DNA from: Heterodera schachtii
Lineage: Eukaryota; Nematoda; Chromadorea; Rhabditida; Heteroderidae
Assembly (NCBI GenBank): GCA_023374025.1
Contig: SIJG01000006.1
Location: 3,235,691-3,299,690 of the forward strand
Direction: 5' to 3'
Length of the DNA: 64,000 nt
Part shown: one piece after another, positions 10,673 through 20,143 of the stretch
How positions within the stretch are numbered: position 1 is the stretch's first letter
How the letters are laid out: each line of letters starts with the position of its first letter
Position numbers and translations under genes: made by a program
The notes under the pieces: generated by a model
What the model was told of the DNA's origin: nothing
Seen by the model: the letters and a program-made list of their open reading frames with translations, nothing else
The model's database searches: none

Positions 10673-13600
10673 AAATGAAAAAAAAAGAATAATATTTTTA
10701 TTTGAATTTATAATTTCTTTAAATTTAATAAATTTTTATAATTAAGACCCAAATATTAAAAATAAGATCCTTTACTAAAAATACTATATAATAATACAGT
10801 GAAAAAATAAATTTATTTAAATAGTAAAAATACTAATTTTAAATACATATTCTTTAATAATCTAAAAAATTTTACACTTAAATTATAAACAACCTCGCAA
10901 GCAAATCCATCTGCCGATCTCAGCAAGTTAAATATTTAAATTTTCGAAAATTAATTAACAAGTTCTTTAATAAAATTCAAAATTGCATAAAATTTTTAAT
11001 TAAAAAAATTCAACATGATAATTAAAAAAGAATAAATGTACAAATATTTTAATGTTTAAAAATATTAAATATTAATTTAGGTGTAAGATGTAATTCAAAA
11101 AACATAATTAGATTAGTTTATTGCAATAAAAAAATTATTAAAAAAATAATAAAAGTCTTTAATACCACATTTATTTTTTCATATTATGAAGAATTAAAAA
11201 AACAAATTATACTAAATAAAAAATGCCTCTTCTCTAGCTGACAAGAGTCCCGGGCCCATAACTGATCAGGGGTCGGTTTTAGCCAAAAAATTGCCTTATA
11301 GCAAAATTGTGGATAATTAGCTTCAAATTCTATTAATATGCTGTGTATATTATGAAAAGACATTATAACGTTTAACAATAATGGATTGCCAAGAAGTTGA
11401 TCGAGTCTTCTGAAGGTGATTATTAAACGACTTCTTCAATAAGGGATTAATTATATAAAATTTATTATCGGAGATTCATTTAAATGTAACCTTTATGATT
11501 GTAAATTAATCACCTGATGTATTTTTAATTTATCAAGTAAAAGAAAATAAGATAAAAATGCATATACAAAAAATTTAAAAATCTAAAATATATTAAAAAA
11601 TAAAAATAAAATTTATACAACATTTTATAAAGCAAATTACATTAATAATTTCTTTAGAAGGCAGAAATTTTTCGGGGACACTTTTGTGCTTGAAGCGCGA
11701 ATAGTTCCCCGCGTGAAAAAACAACCTAACAAATGACATAATTATTAAGCATTTCAATTCATCAAGCTTTGATTTAAAAAATCATTTTAAAAGGTCTAAC
11801 ATGAGATAATTCACAAATAATTCAAACTAATACACAAAAAGTATATTTTTATTTAAAAACTCAAAATATATTAAAGAAATTTATTCATTATTTTGTGGTA
11901 AAATAATTTAAAATTTCACATTGAACTAATAAATTGACGTTTTAGTCGATCTTTCCACTGCTGAAAATACGAGAAATAAAAATGCAATTATTGAATAAAT
12001 TCCTTATAAAAAAGAAGTGCATAAAAATAATTGTTTATAAAATAATATTAAAAATTATTTAATCTGACAGTAAAAGAAAATAAATACACTTTAGTCACAG
12101 AATTAAAACAAAAACTACAAAGAACAAAGAAATTTCATATTAAAATTATTCTATAATACATACCCAATCGTTCGTTATATGATAAAATGGATAGAATCAT
12201 TTATACAAAAAAAAAAAAAGTTAAAAAAGCAAATCTGCAAAAAAATAAATTATAAAACCCCTTAAATTTAGTGAATTCCATGATAATAGAAAAGATTTAT
12301 TCTATATCTGTGACTTTCTATAACTCCGATCCAACACTCAAAGAAACCGTCGGTGCCGTCCGTATACGCTGTATAAATTATAAATATTTTAAATATATAA
12401 AATCCAATTTATCAAAATGCAAAATTAAATTATTTTGAAATTATAACAATTATTTAACAATTTACTCTTATCTTAAATGCAACTAACAAGTAATAAACTA
12501 ATCCTATTATCAATAATAATTGGAAATTCAACTAATTCACATAAAACACTAATGTTTTTTAAAAACAAAAAAAAATTCCCAAAAAAGCTCAAACTCAAAC
12601 ACAAAAAAATATACAGTCTAACAACAAAATAAAATTATAGCATTTATTGTCTTTGTACCAATGAATCAAAAATAAGATTTATATAATACATTTAATTGCT
12701 AATAAATTTAATATTTTTAGACTGTGTTTCAGATTTTTGGCCACTCAGATGTTAATAATTAAATAAGCCTATTAATAAATTTGCATTTAATTTAAGCATT
12801 AGTTACAATATATATATATTATTAAAATTATTATTGATAATTTAATACTTATTTTTTAACTTAATTTTTTAAATGAAAAATTAATTTAATTATATTACAA
12901 AATAAAATCTATGGTTAGCTTTTTTAATTTAATTATCTTTTTTAAATTAAATTTATCAATTATTTATTGAATATTTTTAATTTTCTTAACTTACTATTTT
13001 AGTAAAATTAACTTTTTTTTATAATTATATTTTATTAATTTTGAGCCTCGGAATCCCGATTTCTGAACTGCCCATAAAAGTACATTAATTAAAAGATAAA
13101 TAACACAATATATTAGTAGTATTCTTTAAAAAAAAATGAATTTCAATCCATTTGCTAATGGCATCAAACTGCAATAACTTAAAAATGAAATAGGGACAGT
13201 CCAAACAGAAAAACTCACAAATGATGTATGCAAAATACTAAGACAATAATTAAAAAAATTATTCTTCATTATACTGAAGAATTAAATAATTTTATTAATC
13301 AAAATTTAATAAAAGATGACGATAATAAAATAATGTATTATAATGGAGCAACCAACCTGATTTCACAATTAACGGCAAATCCGTACACAACAAGATAAAT
13401 ATAAAGACCTTAATTAATAAACGATAAAGCAGTTTTGATTTTGAAAAAATGTTGTGAATGATTAAATAATCTCTAATTAAATATACAAAAATAGAATAAC
13501 AAATACGCCGCAAAAATAAAACAGAAATGGTTTAAACGTGTTTAATTAACCTTTAAAGCTAACAAGAATAAAAATATAATACATAGAGCCAATGTGTGCA

Positions 13601-15783
13601 GTTTTCAAGATAATAGATTTGTGTTACATGAACATGAAAAATATAAAATCGAAGTAATTAATAAATGAATTTAATGCCTTTTAAAGATAGCATGCAATTA
13701 TAAAAATATATTAATTTTTTTAAATATTTATAAATAAGAAATCCGAAAATAGTATTCCAAATTACATGAATCAACAACATTTGGTTTTATAATTTTACAA
13801 TTTTCAAAGGAAAATATGAATCTTAAAAATAATATAATTTATTAGAGGCAAAGTAAAGAAAAAAGAATTTAATAAAAACCAAAATTGTATAACAAATCAA
13901 TTCTTAACTTAGTTCAATTTTTAATTATATGTGTTTTCTATGAAATTGTTAATTTTCAAATTTTTTAAAATAGAATAAAAATCTTATGGTTATAAAATTC
14001 CACAAAATCTTAAGTCGGAAATTTTTTGTTCAGAAACTTTTTCAAAAACAATGAAATTTTTGAAATTTTAATATATTTATAAAATTTGGTTTTATTAAAT
14101 TATAATTAGCCAAAATAATGTGAGTTAATTTTAATCGATACAATTTTGAAATAATAATATTCGCCTAACTGTTCCAATAAATACCCAAAATTCAAGTAAT
14201 ATTTGTATATAATTAAACGGAATTAACTAACAAAAATATGAAGCAACAAATGGAAATGACTTAATTAAAAAGCCGTTCTTATTATCATTTTAATCTATCC
14301 GTTTCACAAATTACTTTGATTTAAAAAAAATACTCTTAAAAATGCTTATTATTTACAAGTTAAAAGTATTATTTTATTTATTTTTATATATTAAGCTTTG
14401 TTTAGTAAATATTAATTCTAATAAAATTCATCTTCTGTTTTGTGAGTAACAAAAATTCTTATATCATCTAATTTTTAATTATTATCAAATGTCACAATCC
14501 ACGAACAAATGATGGAACTTAAAAATATTGTCCAAAACCAAGAGTACTGGAGATATATGTTAGAATGAAAGCTATTTGAAAATTATATTTATTTAACTTT
14601 TATTTAAATTATAAAAAAAGATAAAGACTAATACAAAACATTAATAATAATAACAAAAATGAAAAAGATTAATGTATTCAGTGAAATGCGATATTTTATA
14701 AAACTAATGTAAAGGAAAAATTTATATTATAAAACATATGGCAAAATTTATTTTGATTTTATTAATATGATAAATTTAAATACAAAAAATTATAAAAAAT
14801 AACCTAATTTAAATAATAAAATAATCTATTATTTAAAAAAAGTATTTGACATGTATAAAAACTTTTCATTTGCATATCTTAAATGCTATTTCTGGATTTG
14901 TAATACATTAACAATATTGCTAGAAACCTATTAACCAATAAATGTGATTTGCATAATGATATTTGCATTATAAGCAACTGTAAATGATCAACTACACACT
15001 TAAAAATGAAAATTTTTGTGAAGATGCAAGAAATTTTTTTTAGTTATTTTGGTGACAGAATTATAAAATGCAATTTATTATAACAAAAAGTTTTTATTTT
15101 TTGTAATAAAAACAGTTTAATTTAAATTTCAAAAATAATTCTATTATATAAATATATCGTAAATCATTTGATTTTAAAAAATCTTAATCCTTCGTTTAAT
15201 ATAGATTTGCTAATAAGCAAAATTTTCGTTTTATCTTAGAAAAAGAAAAATGATAAAAAGATGCAAATGAACAATTATTGGTTCCACCAGCTCAAGCGTT
15301 ATTTCACTATTTTGTATAAAATAGTGCTATTGGATTAAAAATCATAAATAGATCAAATAGACTGCAATAATTTCTGGGATCCCAATGACAAGTTTAAGAA
15401 GTAATTAATGCAAATTTAATTAATGAATGAATTTAAATCTAATTAAATTTTAAAGGTCGAATATTAAAGTTAAATAAAAAGAATTATTTTATAATAAATA
15501 TAATTTATTAATGTCATAATTAAATACCTTAATCATAATAATTTTTATTTGCGAAAAATCATAAAACTTATATCATAAAAATACATAAACAAAAAAAAAT
15601 TGGCTTCTTAATAAAGAAAATAAAGGATTTAAATCAAATAATTAAAAATTGCCGTATTGATTATTTGCATATAATTTTAAGTTAATTCCAACTAATAATT
15701 TATAAAAAACTTTAAATATGGTAAATTTTAATACATGACAAAAGAAAGACAACTGTTGCTTCATTTTTTGGCTGCCATTTTAT
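10673..15783. other. AT-rich intergenic DNA, no supportable gene
   Basis: AT-rich sequence with scattered less AT-rich patches: about 11,225-11,290, which contains CCCGGGCCC and reads on the minus strand as a short open segment, and about 12,340-12,370. Short plus-strand open segments near 15,263-15,340 and 15,350-15,402 look mildly coding-like (one ends in a stop after NNFWDPNDKFKK), but no exon chain can be assembled. Confidence 0.5.
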
Positions 15784-16023
15784 TTATGCACCAATCTCAT
15801 CGAACAATTGAGTACCAGAATCAGTTTCATTTGGGAAAAGACGACCAGCATCGATTGAATGAATGTTCAGATCGGAGAGCACTTCTGGAGAAGTGAAACG
15901 AAGCAAACTGTACAGTTGATCAGCATTTTTGAATCCAAATTGGCGAATGTTCGGACAAAAATGGGCAAAATATGCATTCCAAATTGGCTGGACAACATTG
16001 GTGTTGTTTGAAAACAGTTGCAT
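15784..16023 (-). CDS. F-box-associated family protein, C-terminal fragment
   Basis: An open segment of 79 residues. It contains IWNAYFAHFCPNIRQFGF, then a SPEVLSDL segment, then IHSIDAGRLFPN. From memory this matches the hallmark pattern of a very large family in Globodera, Heterodera and related nematodes, in which an N-terminal F-box is followed by this domain. Family members normally run to several hundred residues and end later, so this is a partial copy. No F-box exon is visible to its right on the minus strand, and the C-terminus stops early after FDEIGA. The stop codon overlaps an AATAAA. It may be the last exon of a short gene or a pseudogene fragment. In other systems F-box proteins act as substrate receptors of SCF ubiquitin ligases. 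The family call is inference without a database search. Confidence 0.45.
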   Translation of the reverse strand: MQLFSNNTNVVQPIWNAYFAHFCPNIRQFGFKNADQLYSLLRFTSPEVLSDLNIHSIDAGRLFPNETDSGTQLFDEIGA

Positions 16024-16460
16024 TATATAACAAAAATCGAAATAATCTTTTTAACATATTAAAGATAAATGACATTTTTGTATTATAATTAAGTAAAATA
16101 TTATCATATTCACTCATTTGCGTCGCGAGAACGCGTGAATAAAAAAACATTAATAAATAAATTTAAGAAGAAGTGGTTTATTATATTAGCATCAATAAAA
16201 TATAAAAAATTAATTTTTTGAAAATTCAAAAGTTACAAGGAACAAAACCTTTTTAAGCACTTTAATTCACGAAAAATTACATTAAATTGACTAAATGAAA
16301 TATGGTCTTATATCAAATTTTTATCCATGAACCATCCATCATTCTTAATATCTTTTGTTTATCTTATAATTAAGTTAAGCCGTGCCGGGTTTCGGGATCC
16401 GGCCTGCTTAATTCCACCCCTGAGATCGATCTCCTCTGTCCACCGACGGATTGTTAGACT

Positions 16461-16472
16461 GGGCCGTAGCCC
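16461..16472 (-). repeat. UACG hairpin 1 (GGGC-UACG-GCCC)
   Basis: Perfect 4-bp stem with a UACG loop in minus-strand sense, in the GC-rich region downstream of NADAR. Confidence 0.7.
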
Positions 16473-16686
16473 CCGCGGAAAGGCTCCGTCCCATCGGTCG
16501 GCTTAGGGGGAGGGCCAGTAGTGGGAGTGATGACTGAAGAATTGACTGACTGACCTCGATGGCTGGGAAAGCCATCGCTTAAAAGGGGAAGTCCCGGTGG
16601 GCGCTCCAATGGGGAGGAGCCTCTCCCATCCAATCCCAATCGGTAGCCGAGACCCGAGTCCCGGCTTACACCTCCACCCCAGGGCA

Positions 16687-16704
16687 GGAACCGTCCCTGG
16701 TTCC
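16687..16704 (-). other. Hairpin GGAACC/GGTTCC, first of a related pair
   Basis: A perfect 6-bp stem around a 6-base loop. In minus-strand sense the core is GAGGAACCAGGGACGGTTCC. It is related to the hairpin at 18374-18389 by a compensating stem change and one loop difference. It lies downstream of the NADAR ORF. Confidence 0.5.
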
Positions 16705-16794
16705 TCAACTTACGCGTAATTTTGCGCAGTAATCCTTCTGCGCCGCCAAACCTCTCACCCAAAGACCAATTTAGCGCATTATCTCAAATTAATT

Positions 16795-17075
16795 GCCTTT
16801 TACTTCCTGCCATTCCTTTCTCTCTCACTTTCTTGTTTGCCACTTCCCTTCAGTCTCGCCTCCTCCACTTCCATTTTGCCCTTCATCCACTCTCTTCTCT
16901 CTCTCTCTCTCTTCTTTTTCGCCTCTTCCCTTCAGTCTTCCTTCGCTCTCGCCTCTTCCCCTTCCATTCCCTTCTCTTCTCTCCTCATCTCCCTCTTCCT
17001 CTCCCCATTTCGCCCTCTTTCCATCACCACCACACTTCGCCCTCTTCTTCCCTCCTCAGATCTCCAACCACAGGG
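16795..17075. repeat. Pyrimidine-rich tract (CT on plus, GA on minus)
   Basis: Almost uninterrupted C/T on the plus strand, including a (CT)n run near 16890-16912 and two imperfect copies of a 'CTTCCCTTCAGTCTYS...CTTCCATT' unit at about 16842-16880 and 16925-16975. Plus-strand Ser/Leu/Pro-rich open frames in all phases here are artefacts. As a transcript of the minus-strand locus this would be a purine-rich 3' UTR segment. Confidence 0.7.
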
Positions 17076-17425
17076 GAAAGACTTCCCCTCCGTTCGACTG
17101 CCATTCCATCCCTGTGCCAAGGAGAGCATTTGGCGGGAGGATGTAGTTTCGCGCACACCACCAGCCCGCCGGCACTTCCATCACATGCAGCTGCACATTT
17201 TGGCCCACTTCTAAGTGCTCAATTACGTCTTCGCCCATGTTGCGTTTCGCCAGAGTATGAACGCGTCCATTTACAAGGACGTTGATGGAGCAAACAATTC
17301 GATGACCCTGGTATCTGCCGTTGTTGATGGCCTGACAATTCCTGGCATGATGAAAGACGGCACCAGGACAACGCTTTGCACCGACTGCGCCTCCGCTTGT
17401 CGCACGATCTGGCCTTGATGGAGCC
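17056..17425 (-). pseudogene. Likely frame-shifted C-terminal continuation of the NADAR protein
   Basis: A second open minus-strand frame overlaps the last part of the NADAR ORF and continues past its stop to 17056. It reads through RIVCSINVLVNGRVHTLAKR, then a VIEHLEVGQNVQLHVMEV segment, then WWCARNYILPP. This resembles the preceding NADAR tail (EDYVIVAAAF ... PFFIRVRND ... LAVGDTLVIVGYYW) in the spacing of valine-rich strands and the 'L.VG#' turn, as if two beta-barrel-like repeats stood in tandem. A frameshift or unrecognised intron near 17,410 would connect them. The repeat relationship was judged by eye. Confidence 0.4.
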
Positions 17426-18185
17426 AGCCGGGGAACGTGGGATGCCCAATTTGCGCCACACGTTCGAATGCTGCTCGCCAGTAGTAGCCAACAATAACCA
17501 GCGTGTCGCCAACTGCGAGATTGCGCTGCAAACCCAGGCCCTGCAGCATGTCGTTTCTAACGCGAATAAAGAAGGGCTCATGATCAAAAGCTGCCGCCAC
17601 AATGACGTAGTCCTCAGCCGACGCTTGCGCGACGACATAATGCCGCACCAGGTTGTTCGGTGTCGGCGGGTGTGTGCGCACTTCCTCCCGGATTAACATG
17701 AGGGCTTCACCAAGTGCGTTTTGGCCGAGCCAGTTGGCCGTAGCCGTTAAGCCGATTTCGTGCATCTCGCGGCCGGCGGCCCAATACTCATCTTTCGACG
17801 CTTCGACCAATGGGCCGTAGCCCGTCGTTTGAAGGGCTCTGCGCAAGGGTTCAACGGCGAACTTGGCGCGCAGCGCACGGCACATCATCTCGAATCGAAC
17901 GGCGTGCCACTGCTGCTCGACGAACGGCATGATTCGGTGCCCAAGCCGTTTCGCTGCCGCCGGCGTTGGCGCATGGCGAATGTGATGGAATGAGGCCATG
18001 TCGCCGAAATGGGCAGCCTTTAGCAGAAAGTAGGCGTGCTCGCTGCTCATCACATTTATTTGGCCGTAGCCATCCAAGTTGATGTTGAAAGTGTGGACGA
18101 AGTGATTGGAAAGGATGAATCGCCTCGAGAAAAATTTGAACGACGGCACGTTGTCCAAAAGAAAAGGCACGGCGACGGAATCCAT
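17271..18185 (-). CDS. NADAR (YbiA/DUF1768) domain protein
   Basis: Protein of 304 residues. The NADAR core spans residues 23 to about 170 and shows the family landmarks in order: an LSNHF start, SSEHAYFLLKA (47-57), AAKRLGHR (77-84), WHAVRFEMMCRALRAKF (93-109), LVEASKDEYWAAG (126-138) and GQNALGEALMLIREE (154-168). Characterised NADAR proteins are N-glycosidases: YbiA/RibX types cleave early riboflavin intermediates, and DarT-linked members remove ADP-ribose from guanine. Which applies here is unknown. Residues 190-270 form an extra beta-rich tail absent from bacterial YbiA (about 160 aa), apparently repeated in another frame downstream. The gene lies 323 bases after the helicase-containing ORF on the same strand. 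The start ATG opens the longest frame but an upstream exon is possible. Three UACG hairpins lie inside or at the edge of the ORF. Confidence 0.75.
   Translation of the reverse strand: MDSVAVPFLLDNVPSFKFFSRRFILSNHFVHTFNINLDGYGQINVMSSEHAYFLLKAAHFGDMASFHHIRHAPTPAAAKRLGHRIMPFVEQQWHAVRFEMMCRALRAKFAVEPLRRALQTTGYGPLVEASKDEYWAAGREMHEIGLTATANWLGQNALGEALMLIREEVRTHPPTPNNLVRHYVVAQASAEDYVIVAAAFDHEPFFIRVRNDMLQGLGLQRNLAVGDTLVIVGYYWRAAFERVAQIGHPTFPGWLHQGQIVRQAEAQSVQSVVLVPSFIMPGIVRPSTTADTRVIELFAPSTSL
17736..17745 (-). repeat. UACG hairpin 2 (GGC-UACG-GCC)
   Basis: Inside the NADAR ORF, read as codons GCT ACG GCC (Ala-Thr-Ala). Confidence 0.7.
17812..17823 (-). repeat. UACG hairpin 3 (GGGC-UACG-GCCC)
   Basis: Inside the NADAR ORF, read as GGC TAC GGC (Gly-Tyr-Gly), a different codon phase from copy 2. 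Confidence 0.7.
18061..18072 (-). repeat. UACG hairpin 4 (UGGC-UACG-GCCA)
   Basis: Inside the NADAR ORF, read as Gly-Tyr-Gly. The outer pair is U-A instead of G-C, so the 4-bp stem is kept with different bases. Confidence 0.7.
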
Positions 18186-18268
18186 CAGAATTTTGCTTTA
18201 TTTGTTTTAAATCTAAACGTAATTCATCAGAAATCGCCACACTTTCCACAATTTTGGGCTTTTTAGGT

Positions 18269-18278
18269 GGCCGTAGCC
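18269..18278 (-). repeat. UACG hairpin 5 (GGC-UACG-GCC)
   Basis: In the non-coding gap between the helicase-containing ORF and NADAR. It overlaps a partial second copy (CTACGGCTACGGCC in minus sense). Confidence 0.65.
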
Positions 18279-18297
18279 GTAGTGTCGTAATTTAAGC

Positions 18298-18307
18298 GGT
18301 CGTAGCC
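18298..18307 (-). repeat. UACG hairpin 6, one-mismatch variant
   Basis: GGCTACGACC in minus sense, 20 bases from copy 5 in the same gap. The loop-closing pair is disrupted. Confidence 0.45.
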
Positions 18308-18373
18308 ATACAGAACATTAATTTGTTTAGTTTAGGTATGAGCTTTCGCCCTCAGCTCCTCACACCAACAACA

Positions 18374-18389
18374 GGACCGTCTCTGGTCC
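18374..18389 (-). other. Hairpin GGACC/GGTCC, second of a related pair
   Basis: A perfect 5-bp stem with a 6-base loop, minus-sense core GAGGACCAGAGACGGTCC, lying about 120 bases downstream of the helicase ORF stop. Compared with 16687-16704 the stem is one pair shorter, the loop differs at one base, and the flanking TGAG and CTG are kept. Confidence 0.5.
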
Positions 18390-18508
18390 TCATTTGCAAA
18401 AGTATTGACGGAAAGGTGAAAAGAAGGTCATGAAAGAGAGAAAAGAAAAAAAGGATGGGAAAGAAAAGGTAAATGTGTGTGAAAATGTAAGAGAAAACAA
18501 AAAAAAAA

Positions 18509-20143
18509 CTAATTAAGTGCAATTAGGACGTGGAAGAATAAATTCATTGCCAAGAAAATTAAGATAAACGGATAAAAGGAAGACAGGAAAGCAGAGCGTG
18601 AAACGGGGGAGAGAAAAAAACGCTCATTTTGACGGGCACTCACGGGACCAATGACCACTTTTCTTACAATTGAAGCAGGCTCCCCTGGTGATGTTTTTGG
18701 TCCCTTGCCTACCAAATTCCCTTGGTCAAAGCTGTTTTGACCACGATTTGACGGCCGTGGCCTTTCTGAGTGAGAGGCTCGAGTTTGGGATGGAGCAAAT
18801 GCACGCCAGCCAATCGAGCGCCCTCTGACCGGTCCTCCTGCCGGGTTACGGATGTCCGCTTGATTCGTAAATTTGCCGCTGGAAGGAATTTGGGAATAAC
18901 CATTCAAGTTAGCCAAAATCCCATCCACGCGCTTAATTTTGGTGCTTTCCATCATCCTCAAATATTCGTCGTTGAAAATCGGCACCATTTCCTTGGCTTT
19001 CTCAACAAAGCGGCCCCAAACTTTACACCCCATCAGCGTGTTAAAGTCCGCAATCAAAAACATGCCCTCTCTGGCACGGGAAAGAGCAACTGTGGCTCTT
19101 TGACTGTCTTGAAAGAAACCTGAGATTCTTGAAGAGCCAAACGGGTTTTGATCGGCCGTAGCCGCCGTTTTCGTCGTCACAACGATCACCAAATCAGCTT
19201 CTTTCGCCTGATACGAATCCACAGTGTGGACTTCAACGGTCCGTGAAAGCATCTTCTTTTCACGTGCTTCCTTCATGGCCGAAGCCAATTGTTCCTTCTC
19301 ATAGAGATAAAGGCAAATGATGACGATTGTGTTCGATTTTGGCAAATTTGCATCCAAAATCAGAACGACTTCCTGCGCAATCCTTCTGTGCTCAACATTT
19401 GAGAGCGAAAAGGAGGTTTCGTCCATCTGAATTCGTCCTTCGGAATGAATCAGCACAAGGGGAATTCCGGCCTTTGGCAAATTGATTGCCGAAGTTGTGA
19501 GTGCTGTCCTCGATTTGGTCACTGCTTCCACTGGCAACAATACTTCTCCGTGTGGCACGTATGATGCGAAGGAGACGCATTCAACCAAACTTCCGTGTGA
19601 TCTGTAGCATCTTTTCAGCACAGTTTCCTCCATTCGTGGTGATTTAAGCAGCTGATCCGTGATCGATTCGAGGCCGAAGCCTGACCAGAGTACTTCTTGC
19701 AGTTCACTTAAGTGGACACCAAGCTGGCGAACGTCACCAGTGACCATCATTTTCTTGAGGTTCGGTGCCCTGCATGCCAAATTCACTACAGTTGTAAAAA
19801 TCGCCTGCGTTGCTTCATCCAAAAGAAGATGAGTTGCACGATCTATCGTGCCCTTGACGCGACCAGCCATGTGAGTCGTGAGGAAGATGACTTTCCTTTT
19901 GTCATATTTCAGAAAACTTTCAGCCACTTTCGCTTCTCGGACGCGCAGAGGTGTGTTAAACACGTGCTTTTTGTAGTCCTCAAATTGCTTTACGTCCTTT
20001 GTGTCTTTGACTTCTTCCAGGAACGTAACATGAGCCATGACTCTGGCGAACGCACTGGTGGCATTTCGAAGTCCGAAAGGCATGTGCGTCATTTGGTAGA
20101 CATCGTCCGGTGATAAGGCCGCATTTTCTGCTGGCTCGTTCAT
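18509..20143 (-). CDS. Chimeric ORF: RT fragment joined to a UPF1-like SF1 helicase
   Basis: Protein of 544 residues. Residues 1-39 are RT palm sequence (MPFGLRNATSAF, 21-32). From about residue 41 it becomes the C-terminal part of a UPF1/DNA2-like superfamily 1 helicase: motif II LLLDEATQA (106-114), motif III GDVRQL (136-141), YRSH (180-183), motif V VHTVDSYQAKEADLVIV (305-321) and motif VI ATVALSRAREG (350-360). The Walker A lysine and helicase N-terminus are absent, so this piece alone should not hydrolyse ATP. In motif V the usual QG is QA. Residues 400-520 are a basic, Arg/Ser/Pro-rich tail, and the last 22 residues are hydrophobic. The ATG at 20143 is only the first Met of the open frame; the RT sequence arrives from a frame one base away. 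The helicase may be a host gene hit by a retroelement, or cargo. Confidence 0.7.
   Translation of the reverse strand: MNEPAENAALSPDDVYQMTHMPFGLRNATSAFARVMAHVTFLEEVKDTKDVKQFEDYKKHVFNTPLRVREAKVAESFLKYDKRKVIFLTTHMAGRVKGTIDRATHLLLDEATQAIFTTVVNLACRAPNLKKMMVTGDVRQLGVHLSELQEVLWSGFGLESITDQLLKSPRMEETVLKRCYRSHGSLVECVSFASYVPHGEVLLPVEAVTKSRTALTTSAINLPKAGIPLVLIHSEGRIQMDETSFSLSNVEHRRIAQEVVLILDANLPKSNTIVIICLYLYEKEQLASAMKEAREKKMLSRTVEVHTVDSYQAKEADLVIVVTTKTAATADQNPFGSSRISGFFQDSQRATVALSRAREGMFLIADFNTLMGCKVWGRFVEKAKEMVPIFNDEYLRMMESTKIKRVDGILANLNGYSQIPSSGKFTNQADIRNPAGGPVRGRSIGWRAFAPSQTRASHSERPRPSNRGQNSFDQGNLVGKGPKTSPGEPASIVRKVVIGPVSARQNERFFLSPVSRSAFLSSFYPFILIFLAMNLFFHVLIALN
18753..18762 (-). repeat. Hairpin variant with CACG loop
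   Basis: GGCCACGGCC in minus sense, in the basic tail of the helicase ORF. The stem is intact and the loop differs from UACG by one base. Confidence 0.45.
19153..19164 (-). repeat. UACG hairpin 7 (CGGC-UACG-GCCG)
   Basis: In the helicase domain between motifs V and VI, codons GCT ACG GCC. The outer pair is C-G, another stem-preserving change. Confidence 0.7.

Larger units (their letters stand above)
16381..16790 (-). other. GC-rich, structure-rich region downstream of the NADAR gene
   Basis: An abrupt switch from AT-rich DNA to GC-rich sequence marks the left edge of the 16.4-24.6 kb locus. It contains several short hairpins: GCCGG...CCGGC at 16386-16405, a UACG hairpin at 16461-16472 and GGAACC-GGTTCC at 16687-16704. 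Minus-strand frame 16454-16762 is open (102 aa, Gly/Arg/Pro-rich, with RNQGRFLPWGGGV and RDSGLGYRLGLDG), but I do not recognise it. It could be a structured 3' UTR or the remnant of another coding unit. Confidence 0.45.

Noticed and set aside
15263..15402. Two short plus-strand open segments with coding-like composition
   Set aside because: About 25 and 18 codons, no splice pair linking them convincingly.
16722..17285. Plus-strand ORFs up to 187 aa, Ser/Leu/Pro-rich
   Set aside because: Translation of a CT-rich tract; all three frames are open and the genes here are on the minus strand.
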